From positions 1 to 6,940 of the forward strand of contig JACIYD010000080.1 of NCBI GenBank assembly GCA_014360105.1: a stretch of DNA of 6,940 nt. The letters run 5' to 3'. The notes beneath the pieces are model-generated. The model saw only the letters and a list, made by a program, of their open reading frames with translations. It did not search any database and had not been told where the DNA came from. The DNA is from Clostridia bacterium (GTDB taxonomy: Bacteria > Bacillota > DSM-521 > Neomoorellales > SLTJ01). Position 1 is the first letter of the stretch. Each line of letters opens with the position of its first letter. The translations under genes were made by a program, and so were the position numbers. Below are positions 1 to 6,665 of this stretch, in pieces.

Positions 1-314
1 GCGGTGCCAGTTTCGACCATATTAACCAGGTAACTGCTTCTTTAATCGACGAGATTAAAGAGGTGGCTGCGGCTGCCGCGCGCGTGGCCCAGGCGGCCCA
101 GGGTGCGGGTCAGGCGGTACAGAATATCGCCAGCATCACCGAGGAGGTGGCGGCCGGCACCGAAGAGGTTTCGGCACAGGCGCAAGAACAGGCGGCCGGG
201 GTGGATGAGATCGTCCGTGCCTTGCAGGAGCTGACACGTCTGGCCGGGGAACTGGGCGAGGCCGTCGGCCGGTTCCGGCTCGAGAGCCTTGCCGAAAGCG
301 CGCCGGTCGGTTAA
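1..314 (+). CDS. Methyl-accepting chemotaxis protein, C-terminal end (partial)
   Basis: The reading frame is open from the left edge (first whole codon at 3) to TAA at 312-314, giving the last 103 residues of a receptor. This is the descending arm of the cytoplasmic coiled-coil signalling hairpin. The sequence is a heptad-patterned, Ala/Glu-rich helix. Around visible residues 45-63 (SITEEVAAGTEEVSAQAQEQ) lies the Glu/Gln-pair region that receptors use as methylation sites for CheR and CheB. The end, about residues 70-93 (ending VGRFRL), matches the usual MCP C-terminus. No NWETF-type CheR/CheB tether is present; the protein ends ESLAESAPVG. The sensor domain, membrane segments, HAMP and hairpin tip lie outside the window, so the ligand cannot be guessed. 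It lies 60 bases upstream of cheW and is probably co-transcribed with it. Family assignment is confident. Confidence 0.93.
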   Translation, partial: GASFDHINQVTASLIDEIKEVAAAAARVAQAAQGAGQAVQNIASITEEVAAGTEEVSAQAQEQAAGVDEIVRALQELTRLAGELGEAVGRFRLESLAESAPVG

Positions 315-357
315 AGCCCTACCCGTGTCGCACGGCGGGCAACGATAAGTAAGGGCT
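315..357 (+). repeat. Nested inverted repeats between the MCP gene and cheW
   Basis: CCGTG (323-327) and CACGG (331-335) form a perfect 5-bp stem with a 3-base loop. They sit inside an outer pair, AGCCCT (315-320) and AGGGCT (352-357). The structure begins directly after the MCP stop codon and ends just before the cheW ribosome binding site. No T-run follows, so it does not look like an intrinsic terminator. It could be a stabilising or processing hairpin at the gene junction, or chance in GC-rich DNA. Function is inference. Confidence 0.3.
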
Positions 358-374
358 GGAGGAGGAAGAAAAAA

Positions 375-875
375 TTGAACGCGCAAGAGGCGAAAGCCGT
401 TCAGGAGCGGCAACTGGTGGTTTTCCAGTTGGGCGGCGAAACCTACGGCGTGGACATCAACTGGGTACATGAGATCATCCGCATGCAGGCGATTACCCGG
501 CTGCCGCGGACGCCGCACTTCATCGAAGGCGTGATCAACCTGCGCGGCCGCATCATTCCGGTCATCGACCTGCGCAAACGTTTTGGCCTGCCGCTTGGGG
601 AGGAAACCCAGAATTCCCGTATTATGGTGGTCGAACTGGCCGGGGTGACGGTGGGAATGATCGTCGATGCCGTTTCCGAGGTCCTGCGCCTCCCGGCCGA
701 GAGCATCGAGCCGCCGCCCCCAGTGATGCAGGGCATTGACACCGCCTATCTTCAGGGCGTGGGCAAGTGGGAGGAGCGGCTGGTAATCCTGCTTGATTTG
801 GAGAGGGTACTTTACCGCGGCGAACAGGAGCAGTTGCGCGAAACGGTAGCGGCAGAAACGGCCGCGGGTACGTAA
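375..875 (+). CDS. cheW: CheW, chemotaxis coupling (scaffold) protein
   Basis: CheW is the cytoplasmic adaptor that links MCP signalling tips to the CheA kinase in the receptor array. The 166-residue product is a typical single-domain CheW. It begins with a beta strand (QLVVFQLGGETYGVDI, about residues 13-28). The hallmark block FIEGVINLRGRIIPVIDLR spans about 49-67, and its NLRG (55-58) is the conserved receptor/kinase-binding turn. A second half, about 81-146, carries VGMIVDAVSEVL and the closing strand LVILLDLERVL. The start is TTG at 375, chosen because GGAGGAGG (358-365) lies 9 bases upstream, no in-frame ATG exists nearby, and a later start would cut the first strand. Only 23 bases separate it from cheA, so the two should be one transcript. 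The Ala/Glu-rich tail after residue 150 is unremarkable. Identity is very secure. Confidence 0.97.
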   Translation: MNAQEAKAVQERQLVVFQLGGETYGVDINWVHEIIRMQAITRLPRTPHFIEGVINLRGRIIPVIDLRKRFGLPLGEETQNSRIMVVELAGVTVGMIVDAVSEVLRLPAESIEPPPPVMQGIDTAYLQGVGKWEERLVILLDLERVLYRGEQEQLRETVAAETAAGT

Positions 876-898
876 ACCCGCTAGGAGGTAAGGGAAAA

Positions 899-2962
899 GT
901 GGCCGGGGCAGAGTTGAGCCAGTACCTGGGCGTTTTCCTCGACGAGACGGAAGAACAGTTGCGTCTCATGGACGAAAACCTCATCCTGCTGGAGCAGCAC
1001 CCGGATGATCTGGAGCTCCTGCATCATGTTTTCCGGGCAGCGCACACGGTGAAAGGAGCGGCCGCCTCGCTCGGTTTGGAGCGCATTACCCGGCTGACCC
1101 ACGCGCTGGAAGGGGTGCTGGACGAGTTGCGCCACGGACGGCTCTCCGTCGGCCGCCCGGTAATCGACGTCTTGCTCCGGTGCCTCGACGCGCTGCGTGA
1201 GCTCAAGGAGGAGGTGGCGAGCGGCAAGCCGGCCACGGTGGACCTGGCCGGCCTGGTAGAGGAGCTCAATGCCCTTAGGGAAACGCCCGCAGAAGCGGCG
1301 ACGCCCGCGGTTACGCCTGCCGGGGCGCTCGAGCTCAACGAAGTGGAGCGGCACCTGGTGGAGGCGGCTCAGGTGAAGGGTCTGCGCGTCTGGCACCTGC
1401 GGATAACCCTGGATGAAGGTTGCCTGATGAAGGCGGCGCGCGCTTACCTGGTCTACAAAAACCTTGAGGATCTTGGCGAGATCATCAAAACCGTACCCCC
1501 GGTGGAGGATCTCGAGGCCGAAAGGTTCGGTCTTACTTTTTCCCTGGTATTGATTACGCGCGAAGACGCCGACGTTGTGGCCAGCGTGGCTAAAGCCACC
1601 TCGGAGATTGCGGCGGTGGAGGTGGAGCCGGTAACCGGCGAAACGGCGACAACCGGGGAGGCCAAGACCGCCGCTCCCGGAAAAGCGGCGGCCGTCGAGA
1701 AGGAAGCGGGGCGGGCAACGGGGGAGACGCGGGCCACGGGTAATACCCGGGCGGGGCAGACGGTACGGGTGGATGTGCAGCGGCTGGACAACTTACTGAA
1801 CCTGGTAGGAGAACTGGTGATCGACCGCACCCGGCTGGCAGAGGTGGAGGCAAATCTGCGGGGCAAAATGAGCGGGCAGACCGACCTGGAAACCCTGGAG
1901 GAAATCTCGGTCCACATCGGGCGCATCACCGGTGAGCTACAGGAAGAGATCATGAAAGCGCGCATGTTCCCCATCGAGCAGGTCTTCAACCGCTTTCCCC
2001 GGATGGTGCGGGATCTCGCGCAGAAGGCGGGCAAAGAAGTCGATTTCCTCATCGAGGGGCGGGAAACGGAACTGGACCGCACGGTGATCGAAGAGATCGG
2101 CGACCCCCTGATTCATCTCCTGCGCAATGCCATCGACCACGGCATTGAGCCGCCGGAAGAGCGCGAACGGTTGGGCAAACCGCGCCGGGGGACGGTAGCC
2201 CTCAAGGCTTACCACCAGGAGAACCAGATCATCATTACGGTGAGCGACGACGGGCAAGGGATGGACGCGCAGCTCATTCGCCAGCAGGCGGTCGCCCGGG
2301 GCCTGATCAGTGCGGAGCAGGCGGCCAGGATGAGCGAGCGGGAGAGCTTAAACCTCGTTTTCCTGCCCGGTTTTTCCACGGCGGAGAACGTGACCGACGT
2401 CTCGGGACGCGGCGTCGGCATGGATATTGTGCGCAGTCACCTGGAGAAGATTAACGGAACGATCGAAATTGCCACGGCACCGGGGCGTGGCACCACCTTT
2501 ACCATCAAACTGCCTCTCACCCTGGCCATTAACCGGTCCCTGCTGGTGAAGGCGGCCGGCCTGATCCTCGCCTTTCCCCTGGGCAATGTGGTAGAGATTA
2601 TTGAGGTTGCCCGCGACCAGATCCAGTACGTACACCGGCAAGAGGTGGCTTTGGTCCGCGGTGAGGTGCTCCCGCTCTTTTCCCTGGCCGATACTTTGGG
2701 CCTTGCCGGCCGGCAGGAAGAGGAGAGAGAAAGGCTGCCGGTGGTGGTAGCCGCCGTTTCGGAGAGAAGGGTGGGCTTTATCGTTGATACCCTTATTGGG
2801 GAGCAAGAAATCGTCATTAAAGCACTCGGCGGTTACGTGGGGAATATCCCAGGCCTCGCCGGGGCGACGATTATGGGCGACGGTAGCGTGGCCCTGATCC
2901 TGGACGTGCGCGGCCTGCTTGCGCAGGTAAACGGTGGCGGGCAAGGGTTGAAAAGCGCGTGA
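899..2962 (+). CDS. cheA: CheA, chemotaxis sensor histidine kinase
   Basis: CheA autophosphorylates under receptor control and passes the phosphate to CheY, and in most bacteria to CheB. All five domains are visible in the 687 residues. P1 (about 1-110) has the phospho-accepting His49 in AAHTVKG. P2 (about 146-240) is a response-regulator docking domain. A Thr/Gly/Ala/Glu-rich linker runs about 245-287. P3 dimerisation starts TVRVDVQRLDNLLNLVGEL (about 288-360). P4 kinase has an N box HLLRNAIDHG (406-415), G1 box DDGQGM (450-455), F box FLPGFSTA (488-495), G2 box GRGVGMD (503-509) and GRGTTF (529-534). P5, about 541-680, is the CheW-like regulatory domain. The start is GTG at 899, 9 bases after AGGAGGT (883-889). 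The last bases overlap cheB in a GTGA arrangement, so translation of the two is probably coupled. No key residue is missing. Confidence 0.98.
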   Translation: MAGAELSQYLGVFLDETEEQLRLMDENLILLEQHPDDLELLHHVFRAAHTVKGAAASLGLERITRLTHALEGVLDELRHGRLSVGRPVIDVLLRCLDALRELKEEVASGKPATVDLAGLVEELNALRETPAEAATPAVTPAGALELNEVERHLVEAAQVKGLRVWHLRITLDEGCLMKAARAYLVYKNLEDLGEIIKTVPPVEDLEAERFGLTFSLVLITREDADVVASVAKATSEIAAVEVEPVTGETATTGEAKTAAPGKAAAVEKEAGRATGETRATGNTRAGQTVRVDVQRLDNLLNLVGELVIDRTRLAEVEANLRGKMSGQTDLETLEEISVHIGRITGELQEEIMKARMFPIEQVFNRFPRMVRDLAQKAGKEVDFLIEGRETELDRTVIEEIGDPLIHLLRNAIDHGIEPPEERERLGKPRRGTVALKAYHQENQIIITVSDDGQGMDAQLIRQQAVARGLISAEQAARMSERESLNLVFLPGFSTAENVTDVSGRGVGMDIVRSHLEKINGTIEIATAPGRGTTFTIKLPLTLAINRSLLVKAAGLILAFPLGNVVEIIEVARDQIQYVHRQEVALVRGEVLPLFSLADTLGLAGRQEEERERLPVVVAAVSERRVGFIVDTLIGEQEIVIKALGGYVGNIPGLAGATIMGDGSVALILDVRGLLAQVNGGGQGLKSA

Positions 2963-3546
2963 TCCGGGCGGTCGCCATCGCCACCTCCACCGGGGGACCG
3001 GCGGCCCTGCAAAGAATTGTGCCCCATCTGCCTGCGGACTTTCCCGCGACCGTGTTGGTGGTGCAGCACATGCCCGCCGGGTTTACGCGGGGATTGGCCA
3101 AGCGGCTGGACGAGTTGGCGGCGTTACCGGTACGGGAAGGGGTCGACGGCGAGATGGTGGAGCCGGGGACGGTTCTCATTGCCCCCGCAGGCCGGCAGAT
3201 GTGGCTTGTCGCCCGGGGAGATAGGGCACAGGTACGGGTGGCGGCCGAGGGGCCGATGGCGAGCAACTACCGGCCTTCGGCAGACGTCATGCTTGCCAGC
3301 GTTGCCGAGGTCTACGGTGCAGCGGCCCTGGCGGTTATCCTCACCGGGATGGGCCGGGACGGCCTGGTAGGATTAAGGGCGATCAAGGCGCGGGGCGGGG
3401 CGGTTATCGCCCAGAACGAAGCTTCCTCGGTGGTTTTTGGCATGCCGAAGGCGGCGATTGAGGCGGGCCTGGTAGACGCCGTTCTGCCGCTGGAGGACAT
3501 ACCGGCGGCAATTATTGCCCGGGTACTAAAGCCGGGACCTTCTTAG
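2959..3546 (+). CDS. cheB: CheB-type protein-glutamate methylesterase, catalytic domain only
   Basis: CheB enzymes hydrolyse receptor glutamyl methyl esters (and can deamidate glutamines), resetting the array during adaptation. The 195-residue product is the catalytic domain alone. The conserved triad is visible as Ser10 (ATSTGGP), His37 (VVQHMPAGFT) and Asp134 (LTGMGRDG). Their spacing matches Salmonella CheB Ser164/His190/Asp286 within one residue. The closing block (MPKAAIEAGLVDAVLPL) is normal. What is missing is the N-terminal receiver domain and linker, about 150 residues in full-length CheB. The reading frame starts directly at the first strand of the esterase fold, at GTG 2959, overlapping the cheA stop by four bases, so no receiver can be hidden upstream. 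Its activity is therefore presumably not switched by phosphorylation, unless a separate partner does so. The 3' end carries the sigma-D promoter for flgM. Enzyme family is certain; regulation is inferred. Confidence 0.93.
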   Translation: MIRAVAIATSTGGPAALQRIVPHLPADFPATVLVVQHMPAGFTRGLAKRLDELAALPVREGVDGEMVEPGTVLIAPAGRQMWLVARGDRAQVRVAAEGPMASNYRPSADVMLASVAEVYGAAALAVILTGMGRDGLVGLRAIKARGGAVIAQNEASSVVFGMPKAAIEAGLVDAVLPLEDIPAAIIARVLKPGPS

Positions 3547-3553
3547 CCGATAT
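3527..3553 (+). promoter_or_regulatory. Sigma-D (sigma-28) promoter of the flgM operon
   Basis: TAAA (3527-3530), a 15-base spacer, then GCCGATAT (3546-3553) is an exact match to the Bacillus sigma-D consensus (TAAA, N14-16, GCCGATAT). The -35 element lies in the last codons of cheB and the -10 begins at the final base of its stop codon. Transcription should start at about 3559-3562, leaving a leader of roughly 40 bases before flgM. Late flagellar genes are the expected sigma-D targets, which fits flgM, flgN, flgK and flgL downstream. No second match of comparable quality was found in the window. The motif is seen directly; activity is inferred. Confidence 0.88.
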
Positions 3554-3598
3554 TCGAGATGAGTAAGCGTGGCCGCGGGCTAAGGCAGGTGATGTCAA

Positions 3599-3895
3599 GT
3601 GCGGATCGAGGGGCAGGGTCCGGTGGAACCGGGTCGGGTTTACCGGCCGGAGGCAGGCGAACAGAGAAGTGTTCCCGCCAGAGCGGGCCAGGCCGCGGCC
3701 GTCGACGAGGTAGCACTCTCCCGGGAGGCGCGTTTCCGGCAGGAACTGCTGACCAGGCTGCGCTCGCTTCCCGAAGTGCGGGAAGAGCTGATCGCCGACA
3801 TCAGGCGCCGGCTTGCGGCGGGCACCTATACCGTAAGTGACGGGGAACTGGCCGAAGCGATCATCAGAGAGATAGAGGGGCGGCATTCCTCGTAG
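3599..3895 (+). CDS. flgM: FlgM, anti-sigma-28 (anti-sigma-D) factor
   Basis: FlgM binds the flagellar sigma factor and blocks late gene expression. In well-studied bacteria it is then secreted through the completed hook, freeing the sigma factor. The 98-residue protein has the family layout: a short basic/polar, probably disordered N-terminal half starting MRIEGQ, then VDEVALSREA (35-44), and the sigma-binding C-terminal helices. The motifs PEVREELI (58-65) and GTYTVSDGELAEAII (75-89) correspond to the conserved 'PEVR..V..I+..I..GTY.V....LA..I' pattern. The start is GTG at 3599, six bases after AGGTGA (3587-3592). It is the first gene behind the sigma-D promoter, giving negative feedback on its own activator. 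The sequence is diverged and short, but motif plus position next to flgN and flgK make the call firm. Confidence 0.92.
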   Translation: MRIEGQGPVEPGRVYRPEAGEQRSVPARAGQAAAVDEVALSREARFRQELLTRLRSLPEVREELIADIRRRLAAGTYTVSDGELAEAIIREIEGRHSS

Positions 3896-3939
3896 TTAAG
3901 CCGGCGCGTTCAAGAGGGAACGGCACCAAGGTGCCAAAT

Positions 3940-3945
3940 GGGAGG
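3940..3945 (+). promoter_or_regulatory. Ribosome binding site deciding the flgN start
   Basis: GGGAGG lies 9 bases before the TTG at 3955, an ideal distance. The only upstream alternative start in the same frame, GTG at 3931, has a weaker AGAGGG (3913-3918) at a long 12-base spacing. This favours TTG 3955. The site would lie inside the coding sequence if 3931 were used. Confidence 0.55.
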
Positions 3946-3954
3946 CTGGCGGTC

Positions 3955-4437
3955 TTGGCCGAGGCAATCCTCGAGCTGATTCACTTGCTAGAGCAACAGG
4001 AGGCGCTGATCAAGCGCTTGATCGCCTTGGGGCGGGAGCAAACGCGTGCGCTCCGCGAGGACGACCTCAATGCCTTGCAGCGCCTGATGGAGGAACAGGA
4101 AGGCCTAAGTCAAAAGCTTCACAGCCTTGAAAGGGAAAGGATGGCGCTCGTAGAAAAACTAGCGCCAGAACTAAGTGCGGCGGGCAGTACGACCATCAAA
4201 AACCTCCTGGCCCAGGAAGGGCCGCACCGGGAGCGCCTGGCGACCCTGGCGGCTCGCTTGCACGCAAGCTACGTCGAGCTCAAGGAGCTGAACGAGATCA
4301 ACCGCCGGCTCATCCAGCAGACACTGGCCTACGTGAACCGGATGCTCGCCGCCTGGCGGTCGCAAGAGACGATCTACGACCGCAGCGGTCGCCTGGAAGG
4401 GGTTGGGGAGAGCGCAAACGTGGATAGGGTAGTTTAG
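3955..4437 (+). CDS. flgN: FlgN, export chaperone for FlgK and FlgL
   Basis: FlgN binds the hook-filament junction proteins FlgK and FlgL in the cytoplasm and delivers them to the flagellar type III export apparatus. The product (160 residues from TTG 3955) is almost wholly alpha-helical and charged, as expected for this antiparallel coiled-coil family. The strongest signature is near the end, NEINRRLIQQTLAYV (113-127), followed by an aromatic-Asp-x-x-Gly element, IYDRSGRLEG (140-149). This matches the Firmicute FlgN pattern 'N..N..LI...L.Y+ ... YD..G'. The start is uncertain: GTG at 3931 would add eight residues. TTG 3955 has the better ribosome binding site and gives an N-terminus of more usual length. 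It lies between flgM and its client flgK, the classical order. FlgN proteins diverge strongly, so context carries part of the call. Confidence 0.88.
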   Translation: MAEAILELIHLLEQQEALIKRLIALGREQTRALREDDLNALQRLMEEQEGLSQKLHSLERERMALVEKLAPELSAAGSTTIKNLLAQEGPHRERLATLAARLHASYVELKELNEINRRLIQQTLAYVNRMLAAWRSQETIYDRSGRLEGVGESANVDRVV

Positions 4438-4460
4438 CAAGCAAACAGGAGGACTTTGGC

Positions 4461-6413
4461 GTGCCGTCTCTGTTCTTTACCCTCAACATTGCCCGCCGGG
4501 GGCTCAGCGCCCAGCAGGCGGGCATGCATACCACCAGTCACAACATTGCCAATGCGAACACCCCCGGTTTCAGCCGGCAGCGGGCGGTGCTGGAGACCAC
4601 CACCCCCTGGCCGGTGCCGTCGGTGAACATGCCCGCGGGTGCGGGGCAAATCGGCACGGGGGTGGAAGTTTCGCTGATCGAGCGCATCCGCGATACCTTC
4701 CTCGACCGCCAGATCAGAAACGAGCTGGCCACCCTGGGCCTGTGGGAGCAGCGCCGTGACGCCCTGGAGCAGGTGGAGGTGGTCTTCATGGAGCCCGGCG
4801 AGACGGGGCTGGCCACCCTGCTGGGGCAGTTCTGGGATAGCTGGCAGGAACTGAGCAAGTACCCGGAAAGCATGCCGGTGCGCACCACGGTCATCGAGAC
4901 GGCCCAGGCCCTGGCCGAGGCGTTGCGGCACACCCACGCGCAGCTCACGACCATCCGCAACGACCTGAACGCCCTGATCGGGCTCAAAGTGGAGGAAGTG
5001 AACACGCTCGCCCGCCAGATCGCCGACCTGAACAAGCAGATCGTCACCATCAAGGCCGCCGGCATATCGCCCAACGACCTCCTCGACCGCCGGGATTTGT
5101 TGTTGGACGAGTTGAGCAAGCTCGTGGAAATCACGGTAACCGAGAACGATAGCGGGGCCATAGCGGTTAAGCTGGCAGGGCAGAGCGACGCTCAGCCCTT
5201 GGTTGACGGGAGCAGTTACAACCAGCTTTTTGCCAGCCAGGATGCGGACGCTGTTATAGGTATGGTATCTGGCGACACGCTATTGGATACGACTACACCG
5301 GTGACTGGCGTAACGCTTGCACCGGGTAGATATCAAGTGGATTTTATAGCAGCACGCAGGACCCTACAGTTGAAAGACAAGGATTCTGTGCCGATAGGTG
5401 GTGAGGTTCCGGCCACGCCCGGTGGAACAGTTGAGCTGGGCGACCAGACAGTCTCCAAAACAATTACAGTGAAGCTTCAAAGCCCGTTGCCGGCCAACGA
5501 CGCGACGGTTTACATAGACGTCCTCGGCAAAAAGGATCTCGGGGGCGAGCTGGAAGGGTTGCTCATCGCCCGCGACGATCTACTGCAGAAGTATTTGGAC
5601 GATCTCAACACCTTTGCCCAGAGTCTGGCCAACGCGGTAAACGACGCGCACCGCGGAGGTATCGGGCTGGACAACTCATTCAACTTGGATTTCTTTGTTG
5701 GTGACAACGAAGAAATCAACGCGGCTAACATTAAAGTTAACCCGGATAACCCGGACCTCGCTTCGCACCCGGAAAAACTGGCCGCAGGGCTCTGGCGCGC
5801 CGACATCGTCAAAGAAGGTGACAGCAGCGTCAAATTGACCGACGACGCGCGCTTGGGTCCGGGGATCGACCCTACGGCGCAATACTCGGTTAAGGTCACG
5901 GTTAATGGTGACCAAGTGCAAGTTCAGCTACAGAAGGGCGGCAGCGATGTAGGCACCCCTGCTACGTGGCGAGAAGGACAATGGTTAACAATCGGCGACC
6001 GAAATTCTGGGGAGGCCGTTAGATTTCTGTGCGGGCAACGTCCCTGGACTGATGCCACCTATACTGTAACTATTAGTGACGAGGTCGCGCCGGGCGACGG
6101 CACTAATGCCCTCGCCATTGCCCAGTTGCGCCGCGAATCCATAACCGATTTGGGAGGCTTTACCTTCGACGACTACTACAAAAACTTCATCGCCCACCTT
6201 GGGGTGGCCGCCCACGAGGCCCAGCGTATGGTGGAGAATCAGAATGTCCTGGTGGAGCAGCTTAACAAGCGCAAGGAGTCCATCTCCGGCGTCTCTCTGG
6301 ACGAAGAAATGGTTAACCTCATCCAGTACCAGTACGCCTACCAGGCGGCGGCCCGGGTCATAACCGTGGTGGACGAGATGCTGGACACCCTGATCAACCG
6401 GATGGCTCCTTAG
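4461..6413 (+). CDS. flgK: FlgK, flagellar hook-associated protein 1
   Basis: FlgK is the first junction protein between hook and filament, secreted through the flagellar export channel and assembled outside the cell. The N-terminal 1-240 region has the rod/hook signature NIANANTPGFSRQR (28-41) and the long helices of the D0/D1 core. The C-terminal core has GDGTNALAIAQLR (545-557) and VSLDEEMVNLIQYQYAYQAAARVI (611-634), with DEMLDTLINRM at the end. At 650 residues it is longer than most FlgK proteins (about 450-550). Extra beta-rich material lies at about 251-357 and 446-542 and is probably surface exposed. Hand-counted third-position GC is about 84% for the first 90 codons but about 50% for codons 251-342. 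The start is GTG at 4461, eight bases after AGGAGG (4447-4452). Identity is very secure; the inserts are unassigned. Confidence 0.97.
   Translation: MPSLFFTLNIARRGLSAQQAGMHTTSHNIANANTPGFSRQRAVLETTTPWPVPSVNMPAGAGQIGTGVEVSLIERIRDTFLDRQIRNELATLGLWEQRRDALEQVEVVFMEPGETGLATLLGQFWDSWQELSKYPESMPVRTTVIETAQALAEALRHTHAQLTTIRNDLNALIGLKVEEVNTLARQIADLNKQIVTIKAAGISPNDLLDRRDLLLDELSKLVEITVTENDSGAIAVKLAGQSDAQPLVDGSSYNQLFASQDADAVIGMVSGDTLLDTTTPVTGVTLAPGRYQVDFIAARRTLQLKDKDSVPIGGEVPATPGGTVELGDQTVSKTITVKLQSPLPANDATVYIDVLGKKDLGGELEGLLIARDDLLQKYLDDLNTFAQSLANAVNDAHRGGIGLDNSFNLDFFVGDNEEINAANIKVNPDNPDLASHPEKLAAGLWRADIVKEGDSSVKLTDDARLGPGIDPTAQYSVKVTVNGDQVQVQLQKGGSDVGTPATWREGQWLTIGDRNSGEAVRFLCGQRPWTDATYTVTISDEVAPGDGTNALAIAQLRRESITDLGGFTFDDYYKNFIAHLGVAAHEAQRMVENQNVLVEQLNKRKESISGVSLDEEMVNLIQYQYAYQAAARVITVVDEMLDTLINRMAP
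5211..5532 (+). other. Variable-domain insert in flgK with atypical codon use
   Basis: This covers FlgK residues about 251-357, between the conserved core ending PLVDG and the conserved GGELEGLLIARD block. It is rich in Thr, Val, Gly and Asp, suggesting beta structure (for example TLAPGRYQVDF, TVSKTITVKLQ). Of the first 92 codons, 46 end in A or T, against 14 of 90 at the start of the gene. Codons such as ATA, CTA, AGA and GCA appear here but rarely in the core. I infer a surface-exposed domain that evolves fast or came by recombination. It is part of the intact reading frame, not a separate gene. Confidence 0.6.
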
Positions 6414-6508
6414 AATGTCCCCAGTGTTTGCGGGCGGCCTTGGCTCTGGACGCGTGACTTCGAGCATCACAAGTGGCCAAACTTCCGCGAGATTGAGAAC
6501 GTAGGCGG

Positions 6509-6533
6509 GGCCGAGGCCCGGACGGCCGAGGCC
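6509..6533 (+). repeat. 10-base direct repeat in the flgK-flgL gap
   Basis: GGCCGAGGCC occurs at 6509-6518 and again at 6524-6533, separated by CGGAC. Each copy is itself nearly palindromic (GGCC at both ends). It coincides with the zone where the putative remnant reading frame shifts, so slippage between copies is a possible source of an indel. In such GC-rich sequence it may also be chance. Confidence 0.4.
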
Positions 6534-6650
6534 AGCCGTTGAGGTATGGATGCCGAATGGGCCGGGGACCCCGCCGGAGTTTGAAAATGGAGCGCAAGTC
6601 TCGCTCGCGAGGCTCGCGGAACGAGCAGCAGCCAAGGCCGGCAGAGAAAA

Positions 6651-6665
6651 CCGGGGATACCCCGG
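6651..6665 (+). repeat. GC hairpin upstream of flgL
   Basis: CCGGGG (6651-6656) and CCCCGG (6660-6665) make a perfect six-pair, all G-C stem with loop ATA. It lies 15 bases before the flgL ribosome binding site (GGAGG 6681-6685). No T-run follows, so termination is unlikely. It might protect or mark the flgL message or affect ribosome access; this is inference. Confidence 0.4.

Noticed and set aside
312..348. TAAA at 312-315 and AACGATAA at 341-348 as a sigma-D promoter for cheW
   Set aside because: The -10-like box matches only 6 of 8 bases and the spacing is 25 rather than 14-16. At the correct spacing there is no TAAA.
2687..2694. GCCGATAC inside cheA as a sigma-D -10 element
   Set aside because: The position 15 bases upstream reads GCTC, not TAAA, and the site is inside conserved coding sequence with no gene start following.
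3559..3840. 93-residue reading frame starting at ATG 3559, overlapping flgM
   Set aside because: Its product is Arg/Gly/Ser-rich with no family pattern and runs in an alternative frame of the well-supported flgM.
4434..4937. Minus-strand frame opposite the start of flgK, and similar ones at 42-518, 881-1396, 2348-2944 and 6394-6876
   Set aside because: All are shadows of clear + strand genes, rich in His/Arg/Pro/Gly as expected for antisense of GC-rich coding DNA.
6415..6504. Short reading frame from ATG 6415 (29 codons) directly after flgK
   Set aside because: It has no ribosome binding site, its codons have low third-position GC compared with the overlapping frame, and the product is an unremarkable Ser/Gly/Thr-rich string.
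5985..6635. Long minus-strand reading frame opposite the flgK end and the flgK-flgL gap
   Set aside because: Such long antisense frames occur opposite nearly every gene here because of the high GC content. It has no recognisable motif, and flgK on the other strand is certain.
6651..6665. Hairpin before flgL as an intrinsic terminator
   Set aside because: No run of T follows the stem, and the next gene's ribosome binding site begins only 15 bases later.
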